From: Neoceratodus forsteri
Lineage: Eukaryota > Chordata > Ceratodontiformes > Ceratodontidae
Assembly: GCA_016271365.2 (NCBI GenBank)
Contig: CM057456.1
Location: 615,433,501-615,497,500, forward strand
Direction of reading: 5' to 3'
Length of the DNA: 64,000 bases
In this document: piece by piece, positions 10,362-20,399 of the stretch
Layout: every line of letters begins with the position of its first letter
Numbering within the stretch: the stretch's first letter is position 1
The notes under the pieces: generated by a model
What the model was told of the DNA's origin: nothing
Databases searched by the model: none
The model's input: only the letters and a program-made list of their open reading frames with translations
Position numbers and translations under genes: made by a program

Positions 10362-10740
10362 CGCCTCCCTTGAAGCCCACAGGCTTTTTGCGATGCTGAG
10401 GGGATGGGGCACCCAGGTAGACCCATTCAAAATCTGGGCTGGGACTTACATGAGGTATAGACAAACTGTAACTTGTTGATCTAAGGATGCATGAGAGTGG
10501 GAGGAGGACTGGGGGTCTAAGGGCAGGAACTGCCTGTGGACCGGGGAGGTAACACACATGAGGCAGAGGGAAGCCATAAGTTGCCAGTCTTTAAGTTTGT
10601 AGCGTGCTTTGTATCCTCTTTTCTCCAGCAGATGATGGATATATTTAGAGACCCGTGTTTTTCTTAAATAAGAAATAACAAGAAATCCAAGGTATAAAAA
10701 GAAATAAAATGAAAACAAACATGAAAAAGGTTAAAAGATT
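10362..10740 (-). pseudogene. Possible retrovirus-like internal 3' fragment with a membrane segment
   Basis: Upstream of the purine tract an open stretch (10446-10718) begins with a strongly hydrophobic run (FSFYFFLYLGFLVISYL) followed by basic residues. That would fit the anchor and tail at the end of an envelope gene, but the match is only by position and composition. No other envelope feature is visible and the sequence further upstream is not coding. It may be chance. Confidence 0.22.
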
Positions 10741-11330
10741 TTTTTTTGGCAAAAAACTAAATAAATGCTTGCAATTATTGTTGTTTAGGCTCTGTTACCA
10801 CAGAGATGGTCCACAAGGAAGCAGCAGTGGAACTGTCTGATTCACAAAACCTTTCTAGACCATAGCATAATGCTGCTTAACCCTTGCATGGCTGCAGACT
10901 GATATATTAGTCCAAAATCCCTGTGTGTTCTAATTCTGTCAGCAGCCTAAGGGTTAATACAATGTAGTATACTAGGAATGTGATTTCTAGTGTGTGTATA
11001 TACAGTCATTTTGAGGAATTTTATTAATGTAAGGGTGATAAGAAATAAAACTTCATTTTCAATGAATAAAAAGAAATAAAATTCCAGAAAAAGAAAAACT
11101 ACAAAAAAGAAAAAGAAGTTTCACAGGGCTCTAGATATATTATCAATCTCCTATGGACCACATGAGAACTCCGAAATATATATATATATATAAGCTCTTA
11201 CAGACTCCGTAAGACACTCGAAGGGATAATGTATTTTTGTAATATGAATGTGGCTTATGGATGCGCACCTGATGTATTTATAGCTTTCAATAAAAAACAC
11301 TGAAATGTAAACTTTTTTTTTTTTTTTTTT
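10741..11330. other. Unassigned AT-rich segment
   Basis: Low-complexity A/T sequence with a short (TA)n run at about 11177-11193, an AATAAA at about 11290 and a T-run of 18 at about 11314-11331. No gene or recognised repeat is visible. Confidence 0.4.
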
Positions 11331-11904
11331 TTAAAGGCACAGAAGAGGACCAGCCCCATTACTGAGCTCTGCAGCACCCCTCAGGTCATGCTCCCCTCAT
11401 TAGAGTGGGTACTGTTAACCAAAACCCTTTGTCACCTATCCGTTAACCAGACTATAACCCAATTCAGCACTCTGGATCCCACCCCTAGGCTGCTCAATTT
11501 CTTTATCAGTTTCCTGTGCTGCACAGTCTTGAAGGCCTTGCTAATGTCTGGAAAGGTCAGGTCCACCGCCCTTCCCGATGTATTTCCCTGGTCACCCAGT
11601 CGAAGAAGTCAATCAGATCTGCCCGGAACAGCCCACTCCAGTCCATGCTGTCTATGATTTTGCAGCCCACTGGATTCAAGATACGCTACCGGACTTTCTT
11701 TAAGTAGGGTTTCCATTAATCCCCAACACTTAAGTAACACTGACCAGCCTCTAGCTGCTATCCTCCTCCCTGCTGCAACTCTTAAGTAGAGAGACCACGT
11801 CTGCCCTTCTCCAGTCCTACGGAACCAAGCTTCTTTCCAGTAAACTGTTAAATAAGGTCATCAGTGGGACAGCTACCATCTCCCCGATTTCCTTTAGTAA
11901 CCTA

Positions 11905-12116
11905 AGGGAGGCAGTATGGCACAGTGGTTTAAGGCTCTGAGCTGCAAATCTGGTGACATCCAGCAGACCAGACCTGGGTTTGAATCCCACAGCTTCCACC
12001 TGCATACTGTGTGACCCATAGCAAGTCACTTAACTTCCCTGTGCTCCCAGGTCAGTCCTGTAAAAAAGCTTTCAACTTAGTGTGCTACTCCTGGTTAAAC
12101 AACTAAAAAAAAAAAA
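11905..12116 (+). mobile_element. CORE/MIR-like SINE
   Basis: Starts GGGAGGCAGTATGGCACAGT, continues with a tRNA-like B-box region (GGGTTTGAATCCCAC), then GCAAGTCACTTAACTTCC, which resembles the conserved core of MIR-type SINEs, and ends in an A-run (12103-12116). A second copy of the same family lies at 16130-16320. It is inserted in the antisense CR1. Confidence 0.72.
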
Positions 12117-12187
12117 AACCTTAGGTGTATCCCAGTCACATAGCCTTACCCACCATCACAGCATCTTTCCTCTAAAAATGGACTTGT

Positions 12188-12697
12188 TGGCGCTGAGGTG
12201 CTGGCGCCTTACCTCAAACCACACCGGTGACCCGGGTTCGGGAACAGACTCGGGTCGCTAGGGGCCAGGAGGGGTGGGTGGGAGAGGATTCAGCATCTGA
12301 AGGACTGCTCTCCTCTCCGGGGGTTGGTTAGCGTGACGCCTCGCTCTGTAGCGGCCCCCGGTGGAGACCGGGAGCACTACAAGAAGCGGCGTGACGTCAG
12401 GGGACCCAGAAAACCGGAAAAACATCCCGGATTGGCCAGGATGACTGCAGACGATCTGCGGACACCACCGAAGAACTTTCGAGGAGCCTGACCACCTCAG
12501 CAGCGCCCTGGGGCTGAGAGGAGGAGGGGGACCCACTCGGCGAAGGGTTACGCTGAGGTACCCCAGGATTGGCTGCGATTTGAGGTAGGGGGTTCCAAGG
12601 GAGGACAGTGGGTGGATGTCGGGGATCATGGCTGCCTGAAGGAAATGGCAGATCCGGGGCACGTAGGTGGGGATAAAGAAATAATGCAAAAAAAAAA
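12188..12697 (+). mobile_element. Long tRNA-like SINE with 14-bp target duplication
   Basis: A 510-bp segment ending in a poly-A run is flanked by an exact 14-bp direct repeat AAAAATGGACTTGT (12174-12187 and 12698-12711). The head TGGCGCTGAGGTGCTGG and the later GACCCGGGTTCGGGAAC resemble A and B boxes of an RNA polymerase III promoter. A second member lies at 52745-53319 with its own duplication and the same order of blocks. The body is GC-rich and much longer than a typical SINE. I do not recognise the family. Confidence 0.65.
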
Positions 12698-13470
12698 AAA
12701 AATGGACTTGTGTCAACCTTGCCCCCCCAACTCCCATTCCAGATATTCTGTGGAGGACCCCCCACCGTAAAGACTGAGCAGAAGTGCCTGTTCAGGATGG
12801 CAGATCTTTCTAGGTCCTCTTCTGCGCTGTCTCCTCATGCCCCCTCCTAATTCTCACTATCCCTCCTCTTGCTCTCCTCCTCACTTATGTATCTGAAGAA
12901 AGTCTTAGCCATTTCAGACACCCCTGGGGCTGTCCTCTCTCTTTCTCTGCACCTTTGCTCCCCTCACTGCCTTTCCTGCTTCCAATTGTTTTACTTGATA
13001 TACCTCCCTGTCCTCCTTCCTCAGAGTTTCCCTTATACCTTGTGAATTCCACCCTTTTTTCCTTAACCATCATGTGCACTTCCCTAGAGAACCATAATGG
13101 TGTCTCTTACATTCTGCTTTTACTCACTTCATTCACGTGGAGACTAGCTGTCTTAGTTATCCCCTCCTTTACTGCTCCTTGCAGTGCTTCTACCACACTC
13201 ACCGCGAATACGTTTCTGAGGCCTTCCATTTCTTTAAAATCCGCCCTCCTAAGTCCAGAAGCCTCAACCTTGTGTGGTTTGCCTCTGCTCCTGTCTTTGT
13301 TAAACTGAACTGGAAGATCACTGGTACCTAGGAAACTTCCCACTGTGACGTATGCAATGCTGTCCCCGTTTGTAAGCCACAAGGTCCAGCACTGCCCTGT
13401 CCTACTGAGTTCTATGACTACTTGACTGAGAAAAGCCACTTGGTACAGCAAGAAGACCCCAACTGGGACC

Positions 13471-14340
13471 CTGATCTAGACCTTCAAACACCAGGAAGTT
13501 GACAAAAGCCCAACTGTGGTGGAGCAGACAAAACCAACTGAGGGCCCAGTGCAGGCTGCGGGGAGAGGGGAGGTTGTCAGGTCAACCGGTGTACCTGTCT
13601 GGCCCACCTCCCCAGCTGGGGTGGGTCCAAGCAGCAATGGGTTCTTGAAATGGGACAAAGCGTGGTCATCCTGACTCCTGGCTGACTGAGTCAAGCACAA
13701 TCTCAACCTGATTGCTTGCCATAGTCGACACTGACAGACCCTTCAGGGGCATTGCTGAAGCATCCACTGACCCTTATGACCAGCGGTAGCTCCAACAAAA
13801 TTTACCTGTCAGGGAGTCAAAGGATCAAGACAAGTGGGACTATTCCCCCCTCCTAAGATCAACAGCAATGGCATTTTTTGTTATGCTTCTTTCAATAACA
13901 GGTGCTCTCCTTGAAAGTCCACATATAGTACTAAGATCCATCTACTGGAATTCCAAACAATGCTGAACAGAAGTATCCATAGCAGGCCCACTGGGACCAA
14001 GGAAAGGGCCTATGAGGCCTCCACCACCTCTTCCTCCATGGCCTGCAATTTGGCCACCGAACCAGCAGCAACGGAGACATGCTTCCATTCCTGAGGCATA
14101 CCTTGGAGGAACCACACCATGCATTCGTCCAAAGAGGAGGAATGCACAGCCTGACAGCATGGACACTGCTCAACATCATGATCAGCCCCCCTGTCAGAGA
14201 CACGAGTTATGGCTATCTGTAGCAGACATTTTCCGTCTGCACCAAATGCAGCAATTAGATCCCAGCTTTTGGCTTTTAATCTTCGTAGCATCAATGAAGC
14301 AGCAACTAAATGATGAGGCACACACTGTCAGCTGAAAATT
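13471..14340 (-). pseudogene. DIRS A Gag remnant
   Basis: Open pieces on the minus strand correspond to Gag of DIRS D. A Pro-rich stretch (GEVGQTGTPVDLTTSPLP, 13476-13706) matches EPVQTVPVRPTLASLP of D. VAKLQAMEEEVVEAS (14010-14060) matches the acidic helix. HDVEQCPCC at about 14150 matches the second half of the zinc-finger-like motif. Several frames are needed and the capsid-like middle is missing, probably lost together with the region now occupied by the 9761-13470 insertion. Confidence 0.6.
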
Positions 14341-14394
14341 AAATGAAGAAAATCAAAAGAGGTTGCAAAAAAAAAAAAGCTTAAAAACTGGAGA

Positions 14395-14729
14395 CCTCTA
14401 AACACAGCAGGAGTTGTGAAGGAGGAGGCTTGTCCCTTCTAACGGAAAAGAAGATCTGACTAGTGAGAGTCTGAGCACAAGGACGACACCATGGGTGGTG
14501 GAAGGAGTCAAGCTTGAAGACTTGTGGAAGGTAAAAAGCACCAGGGAGCTTGTGGTGTGAAAAGTTGTTGACTCCAGTAGACTGGAGTGCTGGACCTTCT
14601 GCATGAACTGTGTGTGTTGTGGGTCTCCGAGCACCACACTACGTGAGCAGCCTTTTTCTATATTTTGTTTCGTACTGGATACTGCCATAGTGTGGGTAAA
14701 GAACTGAGTCCAGGTTGGCAGAAACTCAG
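14395..14729. repeat. DIRS A right inverted terminal repeat
   Basis: About 14440-14545 is the reverse complement of about 1165-1260 (shared blocks GGCTCCTCC..CCTATGGTGTTGTCCT on the left side, ACGACACCATGGGTGGTGGAAGGAGTC on the right). The outer end 14680-14729 pairs with the second half of the ICR. About 14560-14680 does not pair well and may be an internal insertion or strong divergence. Confidence 0.65.
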
Positions 14730-16129
14730 AAACAATACAAAATAATAAAACTGTAGTCCAAACTAAGAGCAGTTAGCCACAGGGGCAGGACAGTACTCTG
14801 AGGCAACTGAGCTCGTCAGCGGAAAAATAAATCTGCAGTTGGAATGTCAGGAGGGGCGTGACCACATAGCAGAGTTTAAACTTTATATTCTAAAGCTCTA
14901 TATCCGGGGCAACACCTCAAGGCTGAGATGTTGCTATTTGCGTAAAAGCACAAATACACTCTTGATGCCAGAAGCGGGTCATATAGTAGTCCCTTTTAAA
15001 CATCAGTGGTTAAGACTTTTTACTTTTAAAACACAAATGCTGAATCTTGCTGTAGCATTTTTATTTTGCTTTATAAACATTTCTGCTTTTACCTATGCAA
15101 AAGCAATCTTTTCGGTGACGATAAAACTAAAAAAAAAAAAAAAAAAAAAAGGATACTAAGGCCAAACACTCAGTGAGGTTCCTAACTGAAATCGATTTCA
15201 TTAAAAAGTGTCATATTACCTGTTTTTCAAATAGGAGCAGTTTCTAAAAAATATTGTTTCCAATTCCATTATTTCCCCATCTTCATTCACCTTTTGGTAA
15301 CTCAATGGACCTTTCCCATGTACATACTGGAGATAAGTACCATTATGTCCCTTTCAACCACATCCTTCTATAGAAGAACGCAGATGCATTGTGCCAACAA
15401 TCTATCAGCTTAACAAGGCCATTCCATAAACTACATCGTACTGTGCTAAGATGGCAGGTAGCACCACAATGCAAGTCAAACACCCCCATTAAATACACTA
15501 AAAAGCCAGTAAAGACGGAACACTAAGACTTTGAATCGGTATTTTAAACACAGCTTCTATAGAAAATACAGGCTTGCAGGTTAAAGACAGTTTTCCTTTA
15601 AAACATACTTTCACCAGGCTCCAAGAAAAGTAGGTAAATGATAAAAAAAAACATTAACTACAAATCAAAGTTCAAATTATTTTAAACTTGGGTATAATTC
15701 CAAAAATAACAGCCAATTCAAGCACAGTAACATATAGTCAAAAGCGAAAATAAGAATATTAATAAAACCCCAAACTCGCTAGTGCTTGGTGCTATAGGCA
15801 AGAAACAGTTCAAAGTGTTAGTGTCAAGTGGCACCACAGAAGTGGAACGGGGTTGGTGGGGGAGAGACTGGAAAGAGCAGGGTACAGGTCTATCAGTTAG
15901 CAAACAAATGCAAGTGTTAGAGGAGGTGAGGCAAGACAGAGCGTACATTTATGGGCCACCATTTGCATGCCTCAGGTGTGTTAAACACAAAGTCAGTGGA
16001 GGGCATATAAACACATGCAAGAAGTGTAATTACTACAATTAATAAAACAGCCTTGAAAAACAATATATGAAAATATATAAAAAAAACTGGTTTGTTTTGT
16101 TTAAATGAGAGATTTTATAAGAGATTAGG
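14730..16129. other. Unassigned sequence
   Basis: No DIRS, LINE or gene signature found on either strand. It contains an A-run of 21 at about 15130-15150 and AT-rich sequence. Short open frames here have no recognisable features. Confidence 0.4.
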
Positions 16130-16320
16130 AGGCAGTATAGCGCAGTGCTTTAAGGCTCTGAGCTGCAAAAACCTGGAGACCTGGGTTTGCATCCCACAAC
16201 TCCACTTGCATACTGTGAGACCCTGAGCAAGTCACTTAACTTCCTTGTGCTCCCAAGGTCGCACCTGGAAACAAGCTTCAGCTTAGTGTGTGTCTCCTGG
16301 TTAAACAAACCCCCCCACAC
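16130..16320 (+). mobile_element. CORE/MIR-like SINE, second copy
   Basis: Same family as 11905-12116: GGAGGCAGTATAGCGCAGTG, GACCTGGGTTTGCATCCCAC, GCAAGTCACTTAACTTCCTTG and a shared 3' end ending CTCCTGGTTAAACAA. It is followed by C- and CA-rich sequence in place of a poly-A tail. Confidence 0.72.
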
Positions 16321-16694
16321 ACACACTTTTGATTGGGTAGTACAGTAAATCCTGCACCCACATTATCTGGTGAGATAATTACACGGGTTGGAACATCCAT
16401 TAGCTAATCAAATTCTTCTGTCTGTCTTAGTCACTTCATAAAGGTTTTTATATCTAGGCTCTGTCTGAAGGAAGTTTTGGATTTTGACTGGCTGACATGG
16501 AGTGGGAGGTTGTTCCAGGTGTGGCCTGCTTAGATGAATACTTTCTCTTGGTTTCGATTTAGGGAGCTCGAGAACCCAATCCTCTCCAAACTGCACTTAA
16601 GGTGCTGACTGGAAGTTTCATTATTGTAGCACTAATGTAAATTATGCATGTGTCCATAAAATAATCCAATTCCCCCACCCCCAAAAAAAGAAAG

Positions 16695-16823
16695 GCACGT
16701 GTGCACACACCATCTGTATTATAGTAGCTACTATTTACTAAGCAAAATTTTCAAGGGTGTTTAGCATCCTGATGAATTTTGTAGTACAGTAGTGGCTACT
16801 ACACTGCAGATGGTGTGTGTACT
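16695..16823. repeat. Hairpin (foldback) of about 125 bp
   Basis: GTGCACACACCATCTG followed by TATAGTAGCTACTA (left arm) faces TAGTGGCTACTACA and CAGATGGTGTGTGTAC (right arm), with about 40 bp between. The arms are imperfect (roughly 40 bp each). This is a typical size for a non-autonomous DNA element relic. Confidence 0.6.
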
Positions 16824-18339
16824 TTTTTATTTTTCATTTTGCAAGTTTTTCGACTGTGGCTGCAGAGGGCTGCCTTTAGCTGTAGTGGTGTGCCTTTTTT
16901 TTTTTTTTTAAGCTGCAGTTTTTCCAATCAGCTGTTTAGATCTGGCTGTTGTAATGGAGCCCCCAAGTCAGTACGTTTGCACTCTATTATTCGTTCTTTT
17001 TCTCATCCTCCCACATTGGATTCCCCATCTTGCACCCAATTATCATCACAACTCCCTTAGCTGCACCCTCCCGACACCCAGCACCGCAGACCTCAATACC
17101 AGGTGTATGTGTTCTCCCTGAAAGTAGAGTACGTCACCTGGGTGACATGTCAAGCCCCCCGAACGTGAGTCAGCCCTATGGATGCACTCTCAAAGAACCA
17201 AGAACAACTTACGTTGACAACATATCTAATGGCAGTGTCAGTAGTGAGCTCACAGAGCCAGTAAACAAACACTTGTAAATGCGACCTACAAGAAAAGATA
17301 AAAAAGTGTTATTCTAGCAAATACATATCTACATACATATTTATAAAATGCATTCTATCCCATGTACTGACTGGGTGAAAGGATTCCAAAGACGTGTTTG
17401 CAGAGTGAAAAGAGATGGTTTAGGACTTCTTTCAACAGCCAGAACACAGCCCATCAATGCCTTCTAGAACAGTTTTTCATTCATATCTAATTACCCTCAC
17501 AAACACACCCACCAGCTTTACTCAGTAATAAACTAACAGGTCCTAGAAATAAAACTCCCTGAAATGTATTATTAAAAAAAATGGAAAACAAGTAAACATT
17601 CTGTGCCATCATAATTCCCTCTTTACACATACACAAAAAGGTACCCCCACCTCCCATCCTTACCAGCCACACTAGGAGAAACTACTGTTTATCCTGTAAC
17701 AGATAAAATTACAGTCGAGAGGGGGAAGGAACATTCTGCCACAGGAATTCTGCAAAATTCTGAATTCTTGTTTTCCATAGTAAACAAGCATCCCATCTAT
17801 TAAATGTGTGGAAAAACAGATTCTTTGCAGGTACAGAAAGGGTTTACATTTTACTAGTTACTTTTAACAAAATAGAACACCTGTTTTTAATACAAAATAG
17901 CTGCGTGTATATATATATATATATATATTTATTTATATTTTTAAAGGTTTCTCAGTTTATCCATTTCACAAAAGCAATACAAGACACCCCAAGGTGTGGA
18001 TGATACGTGATCACAGCACTTCCAGGTGCTGAAGGCACTTGACAAACACTTTGTACTTACAATGCACTGGGGGCCCGATTTTCAAAGGGCCTTATATGAC
18101 CCAGAGACTAAGTCCCTGTGCGCAACTCCCTGGTGTTGGGAAAAATTCCACACCTGTGAAAATGCTACTGCCAGCATTTGATGTGCACTGGTGGCATTTT
18201 CTTTTTTTGCACAGCTGTAGAATAATACTATGCCAGGTAATACAGATATTTATGCCATACTTCTGAGGATCAAAAAATAAATAAATAAAACGGCAAATAT
18301 CAGTGATATTTTTGCCACTATGGGACTTAGAAGTGAGAA
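16824..18339. other. Unassigned sequence with (TA)n tract
   Basis: No gene or recognised element. It contains a T-run at about 16897-16909 and a (TA)n tract at about 17907-17927. Open frames up to 82 codons (17030-17278) lack any domain feature, splice-site pattern or neighbouring support. Confidence 0.4.
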
Positions 18340-18770
18340 TTTATTTATTGAATTTTGTTGACCAGTAAGCCCACTGGGCCTAAAGTCCCTTTTCAGGGGT
18401 GACCGGGCGGGGGCAGGGCAGGGGATACAGATGGTGACCAACTGAAATTGAACCAGATTAAGCTGTTGGTATTTTTAGTGAATGGGGAACATTTGACAGG
18501 ACACCGGGAAATTCTCCTACTCTTTTTCGAGAAGTGCCATGGGATCTTTAACATCCACCAGAACTACCACCAATCTAGGCAGGTGGGACCTCAGTTTAAC
18601 GTCTCATCTGAAAGATGGCACCTCAGAAGTGCAGCACTCCCCTCATGCTGCACTACAGTGTCAGTATTGGGATATCAGCCCAAGTGCCAGATGTGGGAAC
18701 TGAACCCACAGCCCTCTGATCTCCCGGACTCGGAAGAAAGTGCGCTACCTACTGAGCCACTGACACTGAT
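18340..18770 (-). mobile_element. tRNA-derived SINE, reverse orientation
   Basis: On the minus strand the copy starts near 18770 with GGCTCAGTAGGTAGCGCAC (A-box type), then GTGGGTTCAGTTCCCACAT (B-box type), followed by a central domain containing GATGAGACGTTAAACTGAGG and GATCCCATGGCAC. That central domain is widespread in SINEs of fishes and other aquatic animals. The exact family is not assigned here. Confidence 0.7.
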
Positions 18771-19007
18771 AAATGAGAATGTCAGTGTTATTCTCACTCT
18801 AGGTCCGTTTATCCCAGAGTGGCAGTGGAGGTGTACAGTAGTGAGCCTAGTGACCACAGGGAGCTTTACCTTCAAAGGGATGTTATGCTGAGACCGTGTC
18901 ACACTTGAAGGTCACCACTGAAAAAAGAGGATGTAGGTTTGTTTGTTTTGTTTTTTCTCTTTTTTTTGTTGCAATTGTGTACTAAAAGGTATGGCATAAT
19001 CAAATAA

Positions 19008-19128
19008 TGCATGGCCCTAATGAAAATATCACTGATATTTTCCCTCGTGCTTCACCACTTGTGATGACATAAGTTCAAACTGCACTCTGGAAAAATACCA
19101 CTGATATTTTCATTAGGGCCATGGCATG
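19008..19128. repeat. Hairpin (foldback) of about 120 bp
   Basis: ATGGCCCTAATGAAAATATC (left arm, about 19011) faces GATATTTTCATTAGGGCCAT (right arm, about 19103). Arms of about 40 bp are nearly perfect, with a 35-45-bp loop. An AATATCAGTGATATTTTTGCC sequence resembling the arm recurs near 18296, so related pieces are nearby. Confidence 0.65.
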
Positions 19129-19584
19129 TCCCACAGATAGAGATATATACACATACATATAACACATACCAGTACATACTCGCCAGTAAATTGACAACAT
19201 ATATGTTGTTCCCCCTTTACTTTGTAATTTTAGCAAATTTACAGTAGGGTGGGACAAATTACTTTATGACCTGCTGGTCAATTTGGCAACTAGCTTTCAA
19301 AATGTCATTGCCAAATAAATATTTTTAGTAACCATCCTTTTAAAAAGCTCAAAAATCACTTTGTGGGCAGGCAGCCAGCTGGCCTGTAACTTGCAAAATC
19401 TAGTAGCCAAACTAGTTTTTTTTTTTTTTTTTTTTAGTAACCACTGGTCACCTGCTGCCTGATTTGTCCCACCCTGATTTACAGCCATTATTTTGATGCC
19501 AAAACTGGACAAAGAAATCTATTTTTGTGACCAAACACAGGTGCAGAATCGGTCTTTGTGGTCAGAATTGGGCACAAAAAAACA

Positions 19585-19840
19585 GGTTGCTCACCTGTAA
19601 TAGTACTTCTAGGAGTGGTATATGGTGTACATCACCATGTTCTGGCAGTGTGTTTTCCCTTTAAATCCTGCTGGAAAGTGGCTCCTCCCACACACCCTGG
19701 TGGTAACTCCCCTAGCACCGCTCCACAACGCCAGTTCTTGCCCACTGGAAGCATACCTGTGCGCCACTGCCAGGAGAGGTCAGGTGGGTCCATGTATAAG
19801 TACACCATATACCACTCCTAGAACTACTGTTACAGGTAAG
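19585..19840. repeat. DIRS D left ITR and first half of its ICR
   Basis: GGTTGCTCACCTGTAAT opens the element (19585-19601). The end-proximal block at 19607-19640 returns inverted at 19790-19835 (GTACACCATATACCACTCCT, then ACTGTTACAGGTAAG), which is the first half of the ICR. The second half was moved to 26834 by the insertion of DIRS C. Confidence 0.82.
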
Positions 19841-19857
19841 TAAAGTACAGTTACATA

Positions 19858-20052
19858 GGAACTTTCCGTAACAGTAGATCTTCAAGAAGAGCTCTTGCAG
19901 TTGGCAATAACCATCTGGACTATACCGCCCGGCACTAGGACCCCACAGAAAAATTTCTAGCTAGCAGTCCAAGGCGGTGGACCACCCTCTGACGTCGGTC
20001 CTGCCCCCAACATCACCCAACAGTATAAAGGGGGGTCCCCGGCACCACCTCA
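19858..20052. repeat. DIRS C left inverted terminal repeat
   Basis: Reverse complement of 26651-26833, with a promoter-like AGTATAAAGGGG near its inner edge. The matching piece in the right ITR is CCCCTTTATACCACT at about 26673. Read on the minus strand in the right ITR this gives a TATAAAGG box at the 5' end of the element, a plausible start of element transcription. Confidence 0.8.
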
Positions 20053-20149
20053 GTTCGCCCGCCGAAAACCCGGCTTGCATAAAGGATGGGGAACCGAGGA
20101 GGTTCAAACATCCCAATAGGGAAAAGGAAAAGAAAACATAACCGGGGGG

Positions 20150-20255
20150 GGCATACCTGCTGCAAGAGCTCTTCTCAAAGATCTACTATTACGGTAACTT
20201 CTTATATAACTGTACTATCTCGCTTTGAGACAGAACTTTTGCAAGCAGGCAATAA
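20150..20255. repeat. DIRS C internal complementary region (ICR)
   Basis: GCAAGAGCTCTTCTCAAAGATCT through TATTACGGTAACTTC is complementary to the left end. TTATATAACTGTACTATCTC through AACTTTTGCAAGCAGGCAAT is complementary to the right end (26790-26833). The halves meet at about 20200. Confidence 0.8.
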
Positions 20256-20399
20256 CCATCAGGACCGAGTCCCAAGCAGTACAAAGACAGAATCCAGGTC
20301 AGTTGGGCGGTGGTTATGGAAACCCTCAGAAGCTCTTAAAAGAGCAGTCCTTGGAGGACAGCAAGGCCAAACCCTGCCCTCCTTCTGGAAGCAATGACC

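Larger units (their letters stand above)
11331..13470 (-). mobile_element. CR1-type LINE fragment, antisense, split by two SINEs
   Basis: Minus-strand translation gives CR1 ORF2 blocks with stops: the endonuclease end and linker at 12750-13440 (GLRRADFKEME, then ETPLWFSREVHMMVKEKRVEFTRYKG), aligning with FRGADFDKMA and RRPLWFSKTVAEKVRAKRLAF in the CR1 at 42764-43123. RT blocks lie at 11331-11900 (a DISKAFKTVQHRKLIKKL block and a LQSSVMGLVLF block equivalent to [11 protein letters not shown]). Many stops and substitutions show an old copy. It is interrupted by SINEs at 11905-12116 and 12188-12697. Confidence 0.75.
1088..14729 (-). mobile_element. DIRS retrotransposon A, interrupted by DIRS B and an ERV/CR1 insertion
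   Basis: The left end starts GGTTACATACCTGTAACC at 1088-1105. The right end at about 14680-14729 is recognised because the second half of the ICR near 1357-1395 (GTTTCTACCAACCTGG and following bases) is its reverse complement with few changes. Between the ends, on the minus strand, are Gag (13471-14340), RT and RNase H (8360-9760) and the tyrosine recombinase (1450-2680). DIRS B splits the copy at 2680/8354 and a second composite insertion splits it at 9761/13470. Without the insertions about 4.3 kb remains, shorter than B, D and E, so parts of RT and Gag are deleted. It is more decayed than B, as expected for the older host copy. Confidence 0.82.

Noticed and set aside
11905..12116. tRNA gene
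   Set aside because: Box A and B are present, but the body, core domain and A tail are those of a SINE. No cloverleaf can be closed. The same applies to 16130, 18340, 12188 and 52745.
12258..12765. Pro-rich 122- and 159-codon frames on the minus strand
   Set aside because: They lie within the long SINE and reflect its GC-rich body.
13471..14340. Separate gene to the right of the CR1 fragment
   Set aside because: The motif order (Pro-rich spacer, LEE helix, Cys pair, then ITR) matches Gag of DIRS D, so it belongs to DIRS A.
17030..17278. Possible host exon (82-codon frame)
   Set aside because: No domain, no convincing splice sites, no neighbouring exon and ordinary composition.
19583..19850. 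Independent 260-bp foldback element
   Set aside because: Its arms match the termini of DIRS D and the missing ICR half is found at 26834, so it is the left end of D. The same logic applies to 1088-1352 of DIRS A.
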